NCBI GenBank assembly: GCA_021432605.1
Contig: MU271149.1
Span: 1,178,001 to 1,242,000, forward strand
Length of the DNA stretch: 64,000 nt
From: Coniochaeta sp. PMI_546
Taxonomy: Eukaryota > Ascomycota > Sordariomycetes > Coniochaetales > Coniochaetaceae
Direction of reading: 5' to 3'
Position 1 is the stretch's first letter. Every line of letters starts with the position of its first letter. This document shows positions 47,574-58,965 of this stretch, one piece after another. The translations under genes and the position numbers were made by a program. The notes beneath the pieces are model-generated. The model did no database searches and was not told the DNA's origin. It saw nothing but the letters and a program-made list of their open reading frames with translations.

Positions 47574-49065
47574 ATGGACGAAGACACCCTCAGAGAGCTG
47601 TATGTAGGCAAGACACTGCACGATGTGGTTCCGTTACCGGCCGCTGTGCTCGACCTGGCCAAGCTCGAGGTTAACTGCCAGCGCATGATCGATGCCACCA
47701 AGAAACTCGGGCTGCTATGGAGACCTCATGTCAAGACTCACAAGGTGCAACTTCGAGTCCCCGCAGTTGTTGGTCAAGGGGTTCATTCTGACATGCCTTA
47801 GACAGTCCAGCTCACTCGACTTCAAGTTGGAGACGATGATGACACTCCAGTGAACCTTGTCGTCTCTACAGTTGCCGAGGCCGTAAAACTGCTGCCTTTG
47901 ATGCGAGAGTACCAGGCCAAAGGGCGACCCGTGAACGTAAGCTCGGGCTGTCCCCCTCTCGCCGTCACTGGACCCCTATTTGCTGCCACCATGCTCCCGG
48001 CTAACACCCTCTCAGATACTCTACTCTTTCCCCTTTCACTCAGCTGCCATACTGGGCTTGTCCACGATATCCAAGACCCTCGGGCCAGACTCTCTAACTC
48101 TAATGATCGATCACCCAGATCAGGTAAAACTACTGCCATCCTTTGTGGCAACGGGCGCACATCCGCCCCGGATATTCGTAAAGATAGACACTGGTTACCA
48201 CCGGGCCGGACTTCTGCCAGGTACCGAACTCTGCCACTCTACCATCGGGCAGGTTGCTGCAGCCGCTAACGAAGGAACCTGCGTCTTCCACGGCCTTTAC
48301 TCGCACGCCTCCCAGTCCTACAATGCGAGCGACAGCACCGCAGCCATGGGCTACCTCGCCGACGAATTCCGCGGACTACAACGCGTGGTCAAGAAACTAG
48401 TCTCCCACGGCGATCTTGTCCTCTCCGTCGGTGCAACGCCTACAGCCACCACCATCCAGCAACTGGAGGACGCAAACAACACTCCTGCGATCAAGGAAAT
48501 GTCTTCCTTGCTAGCAGAGATGCGCTCAACGGGCTGCTCCCTGGAGGTTCACGCGGGGGTATACCCGACGCTTGACCTGCAACAACTGGCCACACACGCA
48601 CGGGACGATAGTCTGATGACCCACTCAGACATAGCTATCACGGTGCTCGCGGAGGTCGCATCTCTCTATCCCGGCCGTGGACGCGACGGCACGACGGAAG
48701 CACTCGTGACAGCTGGATGTCTAGCACTCGGCCGCGAGCCGGTCCAAGGCGGCAAGGACTATGCTGGCTGGGGCATCGTGGCGCCTTGGAACAGTTACCA
48801 GGGCCACGAGGTTCCAGGGCCGGACTTCCCGCGGGTCAATGGCGGGTGGCAGGTTGGGCGAATCAGTCAGGAGCATGGCATCCTCACATGGCTGGGAAAT
48901 AAGGAGAACGAGATACCTCTGAAGGTTGGTCAGAAGGTTCGGATCTGGCCGAACCATGCTTGTATTGCCGGGGCTGGCTTTGAGTACTACCTGATTGTCG
49001 ACAGTAGGAGGCCGGGGAAAAAGGATGAGGTTGTTGATATCTGGACTAGGGCCAATGGGTGGTAG
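47574..49065 (+). CDS. D-serine dehydratase / D-threonine aldolase-like PLP enzyme (DSD1-type)
   Basis: Three exons (47574-47744, 47802-47936, 48016-49065) give 451 aa. It is a fold-type III (alanine racemase-like) PLP enzyme. Yeast Dsd1 degrades D-serine to pyruvate and ammonia with PLP and zinc. The PLP-lysine motif RPHVKTHK ends exon 1 (residues 50-57). Barrel strands follow (RIFVKIDTGYHRAGL, HGLYSHASQSYNAS, LVLSVGATPTATT, LEVHAGVYPTLDLQQ). The C-terminal domain has NHACIAG, where H416 and C418 match the DSD zinc ligands. The His-x-Cys pair favours D-serine dehydratase over bacterial D-threonine aldolase, but fungal paralogues with other D-amino-acid substrates exist. Probably cytosolic; no targeting signal. 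Convergent with ARP4 (232 bp apart). Confidence 0.9.
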
Positions 49066-49297
49066 GGTGCCACCAATGTCAAGAACGTGAATCCCTCCAA
49101 AATAAAGTGAGCCGAAGTCAACCATGTGACAGACAGACAGTGCCCATGGTGGATATGCAGGATGTGATTGCGACGAAAATAAGAACAAATTTCAAAGGAT
49201 AATCATACACAGCTTTTTCTGATCCCAGAGCATAGAGCCCACGCAAGGCCATCTGTTAACTCCATACGCCACAAATTGCCCTCCGTCACGTCATGCC

Positions 49298-50766
49298 CTA
49301 CTTGCACCTCTTCTCCACGATGTTCGGACCGTGCTCCTCATACTCCTTCCTCGAAATCCACATCTGGTGGAAGGTGCCGAGACTGGCGAGGATGCTTCCG
49401 CCGATCCAAGCACCAAAACGCCTCTCTGTCGACAGACCGGCGGCGTGGATCTTGACCCTGACACCGGGATACAGCGCCATCAGCTCGTTATTCAGACGAT
49501 CATTGAACCCGTTCAGCAAACTCGTGCTGCCAGTAACGACAACGTTCGCGAGCAGATTGGGCCTCAGGTCAACATCCACGCCGTCAAGACAAGCCTTGAT
49601 GAGAGCCGGAATGGTCTGGCCCTTTGAAATCTGCGGCACATCCAGCCCAGCAGGAGCAGGATAGGCAGCAGTCTCGTCCCACATACACTCCGACACCTTG
49701 AACCTCTGTTCCCGCCACATCTGGTTGGACCCGTCCGGCATCTCAAACACCCTGCCGGGCTGACTCCGCGCAAAATCCTCGTTCTGCGGCGCCGCAAGCT
49801 TGCCCTGGCCGCGCCAGACCTCCACCACACTCTCCTTGAACTCGGTCAGCACCCTCTCCTCCTCGAACGCCCTGAAGCTCGGCGTGATGTCAAACGCAAA
49901 CTTCTTGGGCCTGTAATCCGCCGGCGCGCCCGCCTCGACCGGCTTCTTGTTCTCGACCATGAAGCTGGGCACGATGTTGACCTTTGGCTCGCTGGTGTCG
50001 AACATGCTGCGTATCTGACCGCTCAACCACAGGCCTCCGACAGGCGACTTCTGGACGGACCGCTTGAGCATCATGCCGTCATGCACGGCCGTGACGCTGG
50101 TGTTGGCCCCGCCCACGTCGACCACCAGCGCGGTCGCCTTGCCCGCCGCAAAAGAGGCCAGCACCGGGGTCCGGCTCAGCCAGAACGCCGGACACGCCCA
50201 GTTCTCCATGACGATCTCGACGGCCTTCTCGCGCGACTTGGGCGTGTTCCAGGGCGCCTCCGTGACCAGGACCGGGTTCTCGGCCAGAGGCTTCTCGGTC
50301 TCCTCGACGCTCTCGTCCATCACCACGTCGCCGTCTCCGTCGTCGTTCAGGCCGTTCTTGCTGGGCGGGGTGGGCCGCTCCGGCTGCAGGCGCTTGACGA
50401 GCAGGTGCTCCCAGACCTTGGCGGCGACGTCCCAGTCCTCGACGACGCTGTCGCGGTTCATGTAGTTGCGGACCTCGAAGCCGGCGCGGGGGATGATGAC
50501 CTCGTCGCCGAAGATGTCGCGGCCGTCGACGTGGCCGTAGAAGGAGGGGATGACTTGCTTGGGCACGTCTTCGCCCGCGAAGCCGGCGCGGGTGGAGAAG
50601 TAGCCCGGGTCGAGGACGAGGGCGGATACTTCATCTGTGGGAGTGAGGCAAGGTGGTTAGCTCTCCTGCGCATGTTAGAGACAAGCTGGGATGGTAGGGA
50701 TGAGGTACCTCCGCCGTAGACGTCTGTCGGTTGCGCCGACGAGGGGAGGGGCTGCTGCTGTGCCAT
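49298..50766 (-). CDS. ARP4: Actin-related protein Arp4 (NuA4/SWR1/INO80 subunit)
   Basis: Two exons (50766-50709, 50634-49298; 74-nt intron) give 464 aa. Arp4 is a nuclear actin-related protein shared by the NuA4 acetyltransferase and the INO80 and SWR1 remodellers. After a Gln/Pro-rich start, the spliced sequence reads YGGDEVSALVLDPGY then TRAGFAGEDVPKQVIPSFYG, the Arp4 signature. VDVGGANTSVTAVHDG corresponds to the actin phosphate-2 loop. VVTGSTSLLNGFNDRL and GAWIGGSILASLGTFHQMWI are the conserved C-terminal actin motifs. An acidic insertion (NDDGDGDVVMDESVEE) near residue ~100 is Arp4-like. Divergent from GPI19, with 406 bp between starts. Confidence 0.95.
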
Positions 50767-51172
50767 ATTGCGAGGCAGTCAAGTTCCTCTCTTGCAATTG
50801 AATAGACGTCGCGCACTGGGTAAGGTAGTGATAGGTGCCCTGGGATGAGAAGTGATAACGACGGTGATGTCGTTGTAGAGTTGAAATGTCCGGACTGTCA
50901 GATGCTGGCAGGTGTCAAGGTGAAAGTGGAAGTGAGAGAAAGGGAAGTCGCGTTGGAGCTTGGACCTGGAATTTTCGCGACTTCCCATTTTCCAAAGTTA
51001 AAGGCAAGAAACAAGTGGAGACATTCATCTCCAATTCAGACCAGAAGCCTCACCTTCATCTTGACCACCACCACCCAACCACATCTTGACGACACAGCAA
51101 TCCCACGACCTTGGCAAGGATCAATCAAGATCAAGCAATAATGCAACCACAACCACAACCGCAGCCGCAACA
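50767..51172. other. Divergent promoter ARP4 / GPI19
   Basis: 406 bp between divergent starts. No obvious coding potential. The right half is CA/AC-rich before the GPI19 start. Confidence 0.5.
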
Positions 51173-52027
51173 ATGTCAATAACCTCAGAAGAAGAAGAAA
51201 ACCCCCCCACCATCTCCTCCCGCTCCTCCTCAACCTACTCGACCTCAGCCTCCTCCTCAGACGACTCCGACTCCCCCCTCCAGCCTCCCAACCCTCCCTT
51301 CAGCCACACCTTCGCGCCCCCCTTCTACGGCCGTCCCCCAACCCCGCTGCCCCCGTCGCCCTCCCTGACCTCCCTCCTCCGCCCCTCCCGGCCCACCACC
51401 CCGGACGCTTCGGACGACGAGTCCGGCCTGCACCACGACCCCGTCCCGCGCGCCGCCCCCAAGGTCCCCACCTACGAGTACTACGGCTTCGTGCTCTACC
51501 TCTTCTCCACCCTCAGCTTCGCAATCTACCTCCTGTGGAGCTACCTGCCCTCCCCCTTCCTGCACGGGCTCGGCATCTACTACTACCCCAACCGGTGGTG
51601 GAGCCTGGCCGTCCCGAGCTTCCTCGTCATGCTGCTGTGCTACATCTACATCGCCCTGGCCGCCTACAACCTCGAGCGCCTGACCCTGCCGCTGTCGGAC
51701 CTCGGCACCGTGGTGGACGAGGCCGGCGTCGTGGCCACGGTCGACAGCAAGGGCCGCATCCGGGGCGGGCTGGAGGGGAGGAGGAGGGAGAAGGAGAAGA
51801 GGGATCGGGGGAAGAAGGACGGGAGGAAGGGCCATAGACGGGACAAGAGCGAGAGGGATGGGGGGTACAGGGACAGGGACAGGATTGGTGCCAGTGGACA
51901 GCTGAATTGGAGGGAGGTGTGGAATGAAGGGACGGATGCGGTCATGGACGTCCCGCTGGCCGGAGTCTGTGAGGTGCTCTATGGCGAGGGGAGGGAGGAT
52001 GGTGATGGGAATGGTTATGCGTATTGA
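51173..52027 (+). CDS. GPI19: PIG-P / Gpi19 subunit of GPI-GlcNAc transferase
   Basis: Single exon, 284 aa. Gpi19/PIG-P is an ER-membrane subunit of the complex that adds GlcNAc to phosphatidylinositol, the first step of GPI-anchor synthesis. The start MSITSEEEE (CAACAATGTC) is the first ATG in this frame; an ATG at 51141 is out of frame. After a Ser/Pro-rich leader come two membrane helices with the PIG-P pattern: YGFVLYLFSTLSFAIYLLWS (~103-126), a short lumenal loop IYYYPNRWW, then LAVPSFLVMLLCYIYIALAA (~143-165). The cytosolic tail has a charged Arg/Lys/Glu-rich stretch (~200-245) longer than in yeast Gpi19. The coding strand flips from C-rich to G-rich near 51,750. Confidence 0.92.
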   Translation: MSITSEEEENPPTISSRSSSTYSTSASSSDDSDSPLQPPNPPFSHTFAPPFYGRPPTPLPPSPSLTSLLRPSRPTTPDASDDESGLHHDPVPRAAPKVPTYEYYGFVLYLFSTLSFAIYLLWSYLPSPFLHGLGIYYYPNRWWSLAVPSFLVMLLCYIYIALAAYNLERLTLPLSDLGTVVDEAGVVATVDSKGRIRGGLEGRRREKEKRDRGKKDGRKGHRRDKSERDGGYRDRDRIGASGQLNWREVWNEGTDAVMDVPLAGVCEVLYGEGREDGDGNGYAY

Positions 52028-52312
52028 GGGTTTTCAGGTGTCGACGTTACAATTGTCGTCACAGTCAGTCACAGGCGTTGTGTTGGAGGATATACCCAGG
52101 TTGAATTTTGTTCGGATTTTCGTCCGGTGCTATGAAAAAGCCGTATAGATAATGGTCTGTTGTATAATACAGATGGCCGTTGGGATACTGCATGGCTTGT
52201 TCTACGGAAAGCGATGGCGCGCTCGACTTGCCCCCAATGATAGACATCGCCAACTGCTGCCATATATACATTAAACAAGAGAGAGTATACCACATAGGTA
52301 GTAGGTACCTCA

Positions 52313-55300
52313 TCATCCATCAACAGGACACTTAAATTCCCTCTCACGGCCATGCTCGTGAGTCGCGGTCCAGCCCTCCTTCTCTTGCAACGTCTCCAGG
52401 CAGCTCTGGTGGTAGATGTGTCTGCAAGCGAACACCACCAGCGGTCCCAGCGTCTCCTTGCCGTTCCTCTGGCCCGCGCTCGAGCCTTCGCCGGCGTCCT
52501 CGCCACCCTCAGCTTCACTATCCTCATGCTGATCGGGCACGACAGTCTCCTTCCCCTTCCCCTTCCCCTTGCCCTTCCCATCAACATCACCCATTTCAAC
52601 CCCATGGGTCGTCGTCCCCTGGCCCGTGGCTATCATCGCCCTCCTCTCAATCCTCCTCTTCTCTTCGATCGCCTGCTTCTCCTCCCAAGCCTCAAACACG
52701 TTCCCACTCACCCCCGGTCCCCAGACTCGCCGGCCACACGCCTCACACGTGGATCCCCTGGGCCGCCACCCTTTCTGTCTCAACTGCGCGGCTTGCGAGA
52801 CGCTCACAAACAAGCTCTTGTCCAGCAGCCGGTTGGACAGCCGCAGGATGGACTCCTCGTACGCGTAGGCGGAAAAGATGGAGCTGAGCACGGCCCGGAG
52901 GTCGGATAGGTTGGGCGATGTGGTCGCTGCCCGCGACAGGAAGGCGCGCAGGATGCGGAGGAAGGATAGGTTGGTGCCTATGTTTGATGAGCTGGTGCGA
53001 GGTAGGGATTGGGAGGGTGCAGCTGGAGCGCTTGTGGAGGTTAGGAGGGCGGTGAAGGTGTGTTGGACCAGAGATCGGAGGAGTGTGAGGAGTTTCTCCC
53101 TGTCAAGGTCATCGGACGGGAGCTCTTGAACGTGTATATCTCCGTTGGCTTGAGACGGTTTCGCGGGGGCTCCGGACTCAAGAGCGGCGGATACACGTCT
53201 CGTGATCTGCACGGAGGTGTCGACCAAATCCAACCAGAGAGCCTCATCAGGAGAGAGGGCTTCTTGAGTTGGTGACTTCTGCCGTCGACGGAGAGAGCTA
53301 GCTTCTCTGACCGTCTTGGTCTGACCTTGGCATAGCCAAATCCCGACATGGGTGTACTTTTGCAGAGCCATAATTAGATCCTCGGCTGCAGGCTGGAGCT
53401 GGGCTTTGTCCGATTCCTCTTCCGAGCCGGTAAGGAGTCCCTGAAGTGCGGATTCTAGGGTATGGAGGTGCTTAATCAGGCGATCCAGGGCTTCGCGGAC
53501 TTGACCTTCGCGAGCCATGAGCACGACCGCTGCGTCCACTACGCCGGTTTCTTCCATAGTTGGCAGCAGCTTTTCTAGCCTGAGATTTGTTGACTGAACC
53601 AGGCCCACGTAGTCCGAGACGTGAGAGGGATCGAACTTGCACATGAGTTGCACGTATTGTTCGACCAAGTCCCGATCTGGTGTAGCTTTCACACTCCTTC
53701 CCATGCTGTCATCCGGTTCCAGGATAGTCTTGAGGTATGCATGTTGCAACTCAGGTTCGTCGGCTGCAGCATCGAGTACATGCTGGTGAAGGTCCGGAGC
53801 GTGGGACGCCAGAGTTATCGCAGCCCTCGTAGGGTCGAGGTCGATAAACTCGCGCGCATTTTGCTTTATCACAGAATGTACCTCTTGCACTTGCCGTTTG
53901 GTGAGCTTCGCCACTGGCCGTAAACATTCGTCAAGACAGGCAAAAACGCCGTCGCGATCATAAGGGTCCTCAAAGTAGGCTTGTATAAGCTGGCCGTACT
54001 GCTTGTCAAGTTTATAGGTCCTCTTGAGGATGCGGTAGAACCCGGCTTTCTTGAAAAGGGGCATCAGATCTGGCATATCTGGGGGATGGTAGACGGAGAG
54101 TAGGTACTCGGCGCTCAGCTGAGCATCCTCAGCGAGATCTTCGCCCGGGTAGTTGCACAGACCGGTCAAAACTTTGGTCAGGGTTGAGCCCGGAAAGAGA
54201 AGATATTGAGGGTATTTGGGGAGGTTTCTGGCGATGAACATGTCGAGGTAGATAGTGTCTGCCGGTGCAAAGTCGGACGGGTTCATAATTTCCATGAGTA
54301 TGGACACGATGTACTGTCGGTCGACGGTGAGACCAAAGACCTGCTCTTCCGGCAGGTCTCTCCTGGCGTCCCCATTGACTTGCTTCTCGGGCGAGTCGTT
54401 TAGGAAGGAGTCCTCGAAGGCTTCATTGAGGGTGCTTAGAAAGCTTGGTGCGTCAAACTTCAGTATCATCCGCAGATAGGGGAAAGATGGCTCGTCCGAC
54501 TGGCGCGGTTTTGTGAGGAACCTCTTTGGGTTGCCTTTTGGCCAAGCGATACTCTTCCCGGAGAAGAGGAACCAGTAGAGCTCTGCCTTCGCTTTCATTG
54601 CGACATCGTCCGGTATCTGTTCTTCAGTGGGATATGTGCGTCCAGTCAAGACATATGACAAATATGGAAACATCTTGGTCGCGTTGAGCTCGTATATCTC
54701 ATCGTCCTTCATGTTGCCCGTACCCGACAGCTCGGCGCTCTGCATGAGCGGCACAAGCAAGCTCAGCAGGTCGATGAGAGGCGTGATAAAGTCGTTCAGC
54801 GCCTGGTTCCAGACATATATCAGAGCGTCGTAGAGGCTGTGCTGCTTGCAGAGAGAGGTGATCTGATCCAGATCAAGTGTTGCCGTGTCCATATGGCAGA
54901 TCATCTCCTCCAGCCGGCTCTCAGACCCCTTACCCACAAAATAATCTACCATGGCTTTCACGACGCCAGGCGGCACCGAACTGATTGTTCCGTCAAGGAT
55001 GTATGGTTCTAGTGTCTCGAGGAATATGCCCTCGACTCCAGCGTCTTCAAACCACTCGTACATTTCGTCGAAGACAAAGTCCATGTCGGAAACACTTTGA
55101 CAAGCCGTGAAGCAGACTTCAGCGAGCTCTTGCAGATGGTGATCATCCACTTCAGCCTTGTGCTTTTGCCGTTGGCCAAAAGCGTACTTGAGCGAGGCAC
55201 CCATGATCTCCATTAGCTTGTCTCGAACCATGGAGTGCCTCAAGTCTGTGTCCTCTGGCAGTCCGATAGTCAGCTTGTCGGCATCACCTGTGTAGTACGT

Positions 55301-57308
55301 TGTTGCCAGTTGGATGGCACTGATGTAGTCGCCATGTTCCATCAGAGCTATGAGCCTATCTGCCCAATTTGAGAGCGCTCCGATAGAGACATCGTTGAAT
55401 CCCAGCAGGAACAGTCGGCCCTTGTACGCTTTGAAACTCATGTAGAAGGCATCGCCTACAACACCGTGCATCGAGTCATCCTCCTCATCGTGTTGTTCCA
55501 CTAGGCTGTGAAGCTGTTTCGAGAAGAGATCAGCGTGGTATATGTGCTTGTGGATCAGGTCGAACGCTTCTGTCATGCGCATACTCCGATCTTCGAGGAC
55601 AATCAATCTCTGAGTGATAGTCAGAACGGTGAGTACCGATCGGCTCAACCACTGCACAGCAACAACTGCTTCTTCGCATTTCCACCTGCTTCTGGCTTTG
55701 AACTTGAGACTTGGCTCCTTATCTTTGTCCTCTGACGGTATCTCATCCACGTCTAGGACAGTGAGCACATTGGACCAGCAGTAGGCCAGCTTGACCTTGG
55801 ATATCTGACTCCCTGTTGTAGGGTCCGGCACCTTCAGCTTGACCGCCGGAAACCAAGCCAGGCAGCCGGTCATGGCGCCATGAGCCGCTACCTCTTTCGG
55901 CCTAGCTGCCTTATGCTGGGTCTGCGCCACGGGGGTGGTCGATACGATGACAAGAAGATACGGTGTCAACATGGCTGTCAAACCGAAGGAGTCTGTGGCT
56001 CTTTCTATATTGCCGAGGGGCAGTGGCCCAAACGCCAGCACGGTGCTTGGCTTCAGCGGTTTTCCGGAAGCTGGCGGCTTGGAATGAGGATACCGGCCGA
56101 GGATCCGGGTCGTCTTCACACTCCTGCCAAATGCTCCAGTGCCTCTAGTGGCAAGATGCGAGAATGCCATACCTCGATCATCAGCGGAGACCAGGGCTGT
56201 GTGCCTCGTGCCCAAAAACCCCAGGTGTGTTATGGCAACATTAGGCATATGGCCATCGACACCCGGCTTCTGGGCCTGGCCCTCCTCGAGGTGTGGAATG
56301 CTCAGAAAAGGACGAGCTGGCCGCGTCGTGTCCCAAGTGAAGATATTGCCGTTGGCGTGACCGCCGGCGATGGTGGTGTGGTCCGCTGAGACGGCGATCG
56401 AGGTGATGGCCCCTGATTCAGCAGCTACAGTCTTGTCAGCCCGACCCTAATGTATTGCGGAGGTACACCAACCTTTGGTACCAGGACCGATGATTGTCTT
56501 CAAGTTTTGGTTGTAATCAAACATTAGTATTATACCCTTGGACGTGCCTAGGACTATTGAGGCTGACACGGCTAGGCATGTCGGCGACCCAAAGTTCCTC
56601 TTCCCGGCCTCGGAGAACGCCTGACCGTTGAGCTTGCGCAGCTTTGTCCATCGCACAACTTCCCAAGGTGGCGAAGGCGTGTCAGTGTCGCCACCATCGA
56701 GCAGCAACTGGCTGGTTACAGATACACTCCGACTGTGACTGCCGAGAAATGCGGGAGACGAGGGCCGTGGAGAGAGGATGGATGGCGAGTATATACGCGA
56801 CTGAAACCTGCGGTCGAAGGGTCGGAAGGACGGGGTCGGACTGCCCAAGCCAGGTCTATTGGCGAGCGAAGGAAGCACGCTGCTGCTGGGAGAGGATACG
56901 CCGGAGCCCTGCCTGCCATGTTAGAGCTTTCCAGATCCCCGCGATACAGCTCCAGCCTACCTGAACAGATGGTGTATCGTCTGGTGTTGACATCAATGAG
57001 TCAATTGGACTCCCAGCCCTTCGAGGTATAGCATCTGTTGAGCCATTCTCAGATACCGTGTCTGCCTCGTTTTCCTTGGTTATCTCGCGATAGCGGTGCG
57101 CGATGGAGCCATTTCCAAGAGGGGTCGGTGTGCTAGGTGCTCGTAGTTCTTCCTCGAGGATCTCAGCAATGTGGTCCGCTGCCTGCTCGCCCCTTATCGT
57201 ATCGTCGTCGCTCGAGTCCTGATCCTCTGTGCGCGACAGCTCTGGTTCGTCGGCCATGATGTTGTCGTCTTCCTGGCCATCATTCCTCTCTGGCGCATTC
57301 TGCTTCAT
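52313..57308 (-). CDS. VPS8: CORVET subunit Vps8
   Basis: Three exons (57308-56961, 56908-56473, 56424-52313) give 1631 aa. Vps8 is the Rab5-binding subunit of the CORVET tether on early endosomes. The acidic N-terminus precedes a WD40-like beta-propeller (SGAITSIAVSADHTTIAGG, GHANGNIFTWD, then LGFLGTRHTALVSADDRG). The central Vps8 and clathrin-repeat region (~700-1300) has DFVFDEMYEWFEDAGVE, LYDALIYVWNQALNDFITP and FEDPYDRDGVFACLDEC. A C-terminal RING-like domain is split: CEACGRRVW at 1488 and VVFACRHIYHQSC, FKCPVDG near the end. About 90 charged, GK-repeat residues lie between the two halves. A second candidate start is the Met at residue 18 (CATCATGGCC), which has better context. The 3' end converges on GPI19, 285 bp away. 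Confidence 0.94.
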
Positions 57309-57930
57309 CGGTAGCGCTGCATCGGAGACATTACTCGCCGTCGGAAATCACAAATGTCCTTGAGGAAAGGGCTATCTCAAGTAGCTCTCGTATCTGGTCA
57401 ATGTCTCTGCCTCGTGGTGTGGTGAGAAATGCTCGTAATATGACGTCGGAATGTCCGGTCTACCGTCGTGTCGTCGGTGCGGTAGATTGTGTTATTCCCT
57501 TATAGCATGTACGGGCGCATGCGATTGTGATACTTGCACAAGAAACAGTGATAACTCGCGAGATGAAGATGTTGCACCGTGACAAGCTCCCCCAACCGAG
57601 CACTTACGCAGCTTCACGAGCTAATCGGTACGTGCATAGTTCTGTACCAACAACCAGCTAAGGTAGTGTCCGACCCCTGTACGGATCCGTAGTCGCCGCC
57701 CGCATCACTGGTGGAACCAGCAGCTACCAGGTTTTAGCCCGATATGATTAGCAGATACGCATGCCTAAGGTATTGTTCGCATGGCGATACCGCTTGAACT
57801 CGACATACAAAAGTAGACTTGACATCACACAAACAAGCACACCTCCTTACAGCTTCATGCTGACATCAAACTAGAAGACAGAAACCACTACTGGATATAC
57901 CGGCGACTGAAAAAGTGATACCTCGACAGG
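57309..57930. other. Divergent promoter VPS8 / GPALPP gene
   Basis: 622 bp between divergent starts. No gene or repeat is recognised. Confidence 0.5.
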
Positions 57931-58965
57931 ATGTCTTCAATTGGCCCCCAGCTACCACCACATCTGCAGAAGCGGAAGCGCACGCCAGAAGACGATGATG
58001 CGCCAGAGTCACCACCAAGCAAGACAATGCGCCCAGCAAATAGCGACGAGATCGACCTAGACGACGATTCATCAGACGATGGCTACGGTCCAAGCACAGT
58101 CCCAGCTCCCCAAAAAGCACCACAACACGGCCCAACTCGTCCCTCACCATCCTCAAAGCCAACCACATCACCATCCAGACCCTCAATAGGACCAGCCATA
58201 CCTTCTCCAACCTCAAGACCGAGCATAGGCCCAACGCCCCCACCAGCACCGCTCTCAACTCTCCCTCCTTCCGGCCCCCAAGCCTCCCCAGACTCGGACT
58301 CGGACGCAGACTCAGACGACTCCTACGGCCCCTCCCTCCCAACCTCCACAACCCACCAGTCCCGCCTCTCCGCCCTCCCCACCGCCCCCTCCTACACCGC
58401 CCCGGAACCCCCGAAACGCGACGACTGGATGCTCGCCCCCCCCTCGGCGCCCACCGGCTACCGCGAGCGCGACCCGACCAAGCTGAAGGCCCGCAAGTTC
58501 GCCACCGGCAAGGCCGCGGCCGGCAACGAGGCGCACTCGGGCGGCGTCAGCGCCATCTGGACCGAGACCCCGGAGCAGAAGGCCAAGAGACTGAGGGACG
58601 CGGTCCTGGGCCGCGGGGGCGAGGAGGCGGCTAGACGGCCGGTGGAGGAGAAGGTCGTTGCGCCCAGGGGCAAGACGGCGGACGAGGATAAGATAAGGAG
58701 TTTTACGGAGCAGACTAGAGGAAAGAGCCTGTACGAGGAGCATCAGCTGCGGAAGAACAAGGGCAGGGAGGAAGAGGGAGGCGAGGGCAAGGGGAAGGGG
58801 AAGAAGAAAGGGCCGGATGAGGAGGACGATGATCCGAGTAAGCGGGCTTTTAGCTGGGAGAAGGATATGAAGTCTAGCGGGACCATCAGCCATACCCAGC
58901 GGAGGCAGTTGCTGGCCAAGTCGGCGGACTTTGGGGGGCGTTTTGACAAGGGGAGGTATCTGTAG
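57931..58965 (+). CDS. GPALPP-motif / DUF3752 protein
   Basis: Single exon, 344 aa. Several GPALPP-type motifs occur in the N-terminal half (IGPQLPPH, YGPSTVP, IGPAIPS, IGPTPPP, YGPSLP), each next to acidic DDDSSDD-like clusters. The C-terminal DUF3752 region has RDDWMLAPPSAPTGYRERD, then SAIWTETPEQKAKRLRD and the terminal RAFSWEKDMKSSG with AKSADFGGRFDKGRYL. Human GPALPP1 and fungal relatives are nuclear proteins of unknown function. A basic/acidic GKGKGKKKGPDEEDDD tract precedes the end. The first half is C-rich and the second strongly G-rich on the coding strand. No intron is needed. Confidence 0.9.
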   Translation: MSSIGPQLPPHLQKRKRTPEDDDAPESPPSKTMRPANSDEIDLDDDSSDDGYGPSTVPAPQKAPQHGPTRPSPSSKPTTSPSRPSIGPAIPSPTSRPSIGPTPPPAPLSTLPPSGPQASPDSDSDADSDDSYGPSLPTSTTHQSRLSALPTAPSYTAPEPPKRDDWMLAPPSAPTGYRERDPTKLKARKFATGKAAAGNEAHSGGVSAIWTETPEQKAKRLRDAVLGRGGEEAARRPVEEKVVAPRGKTADEDKIRSFTEQTRGKSLYEEHQLRKNKGREEEGGEGKGKGKKKGPDEEDDDPSKRAFSWEKDMKSSGTISHTQRRQLLAKSADFGGRFDKGRYL

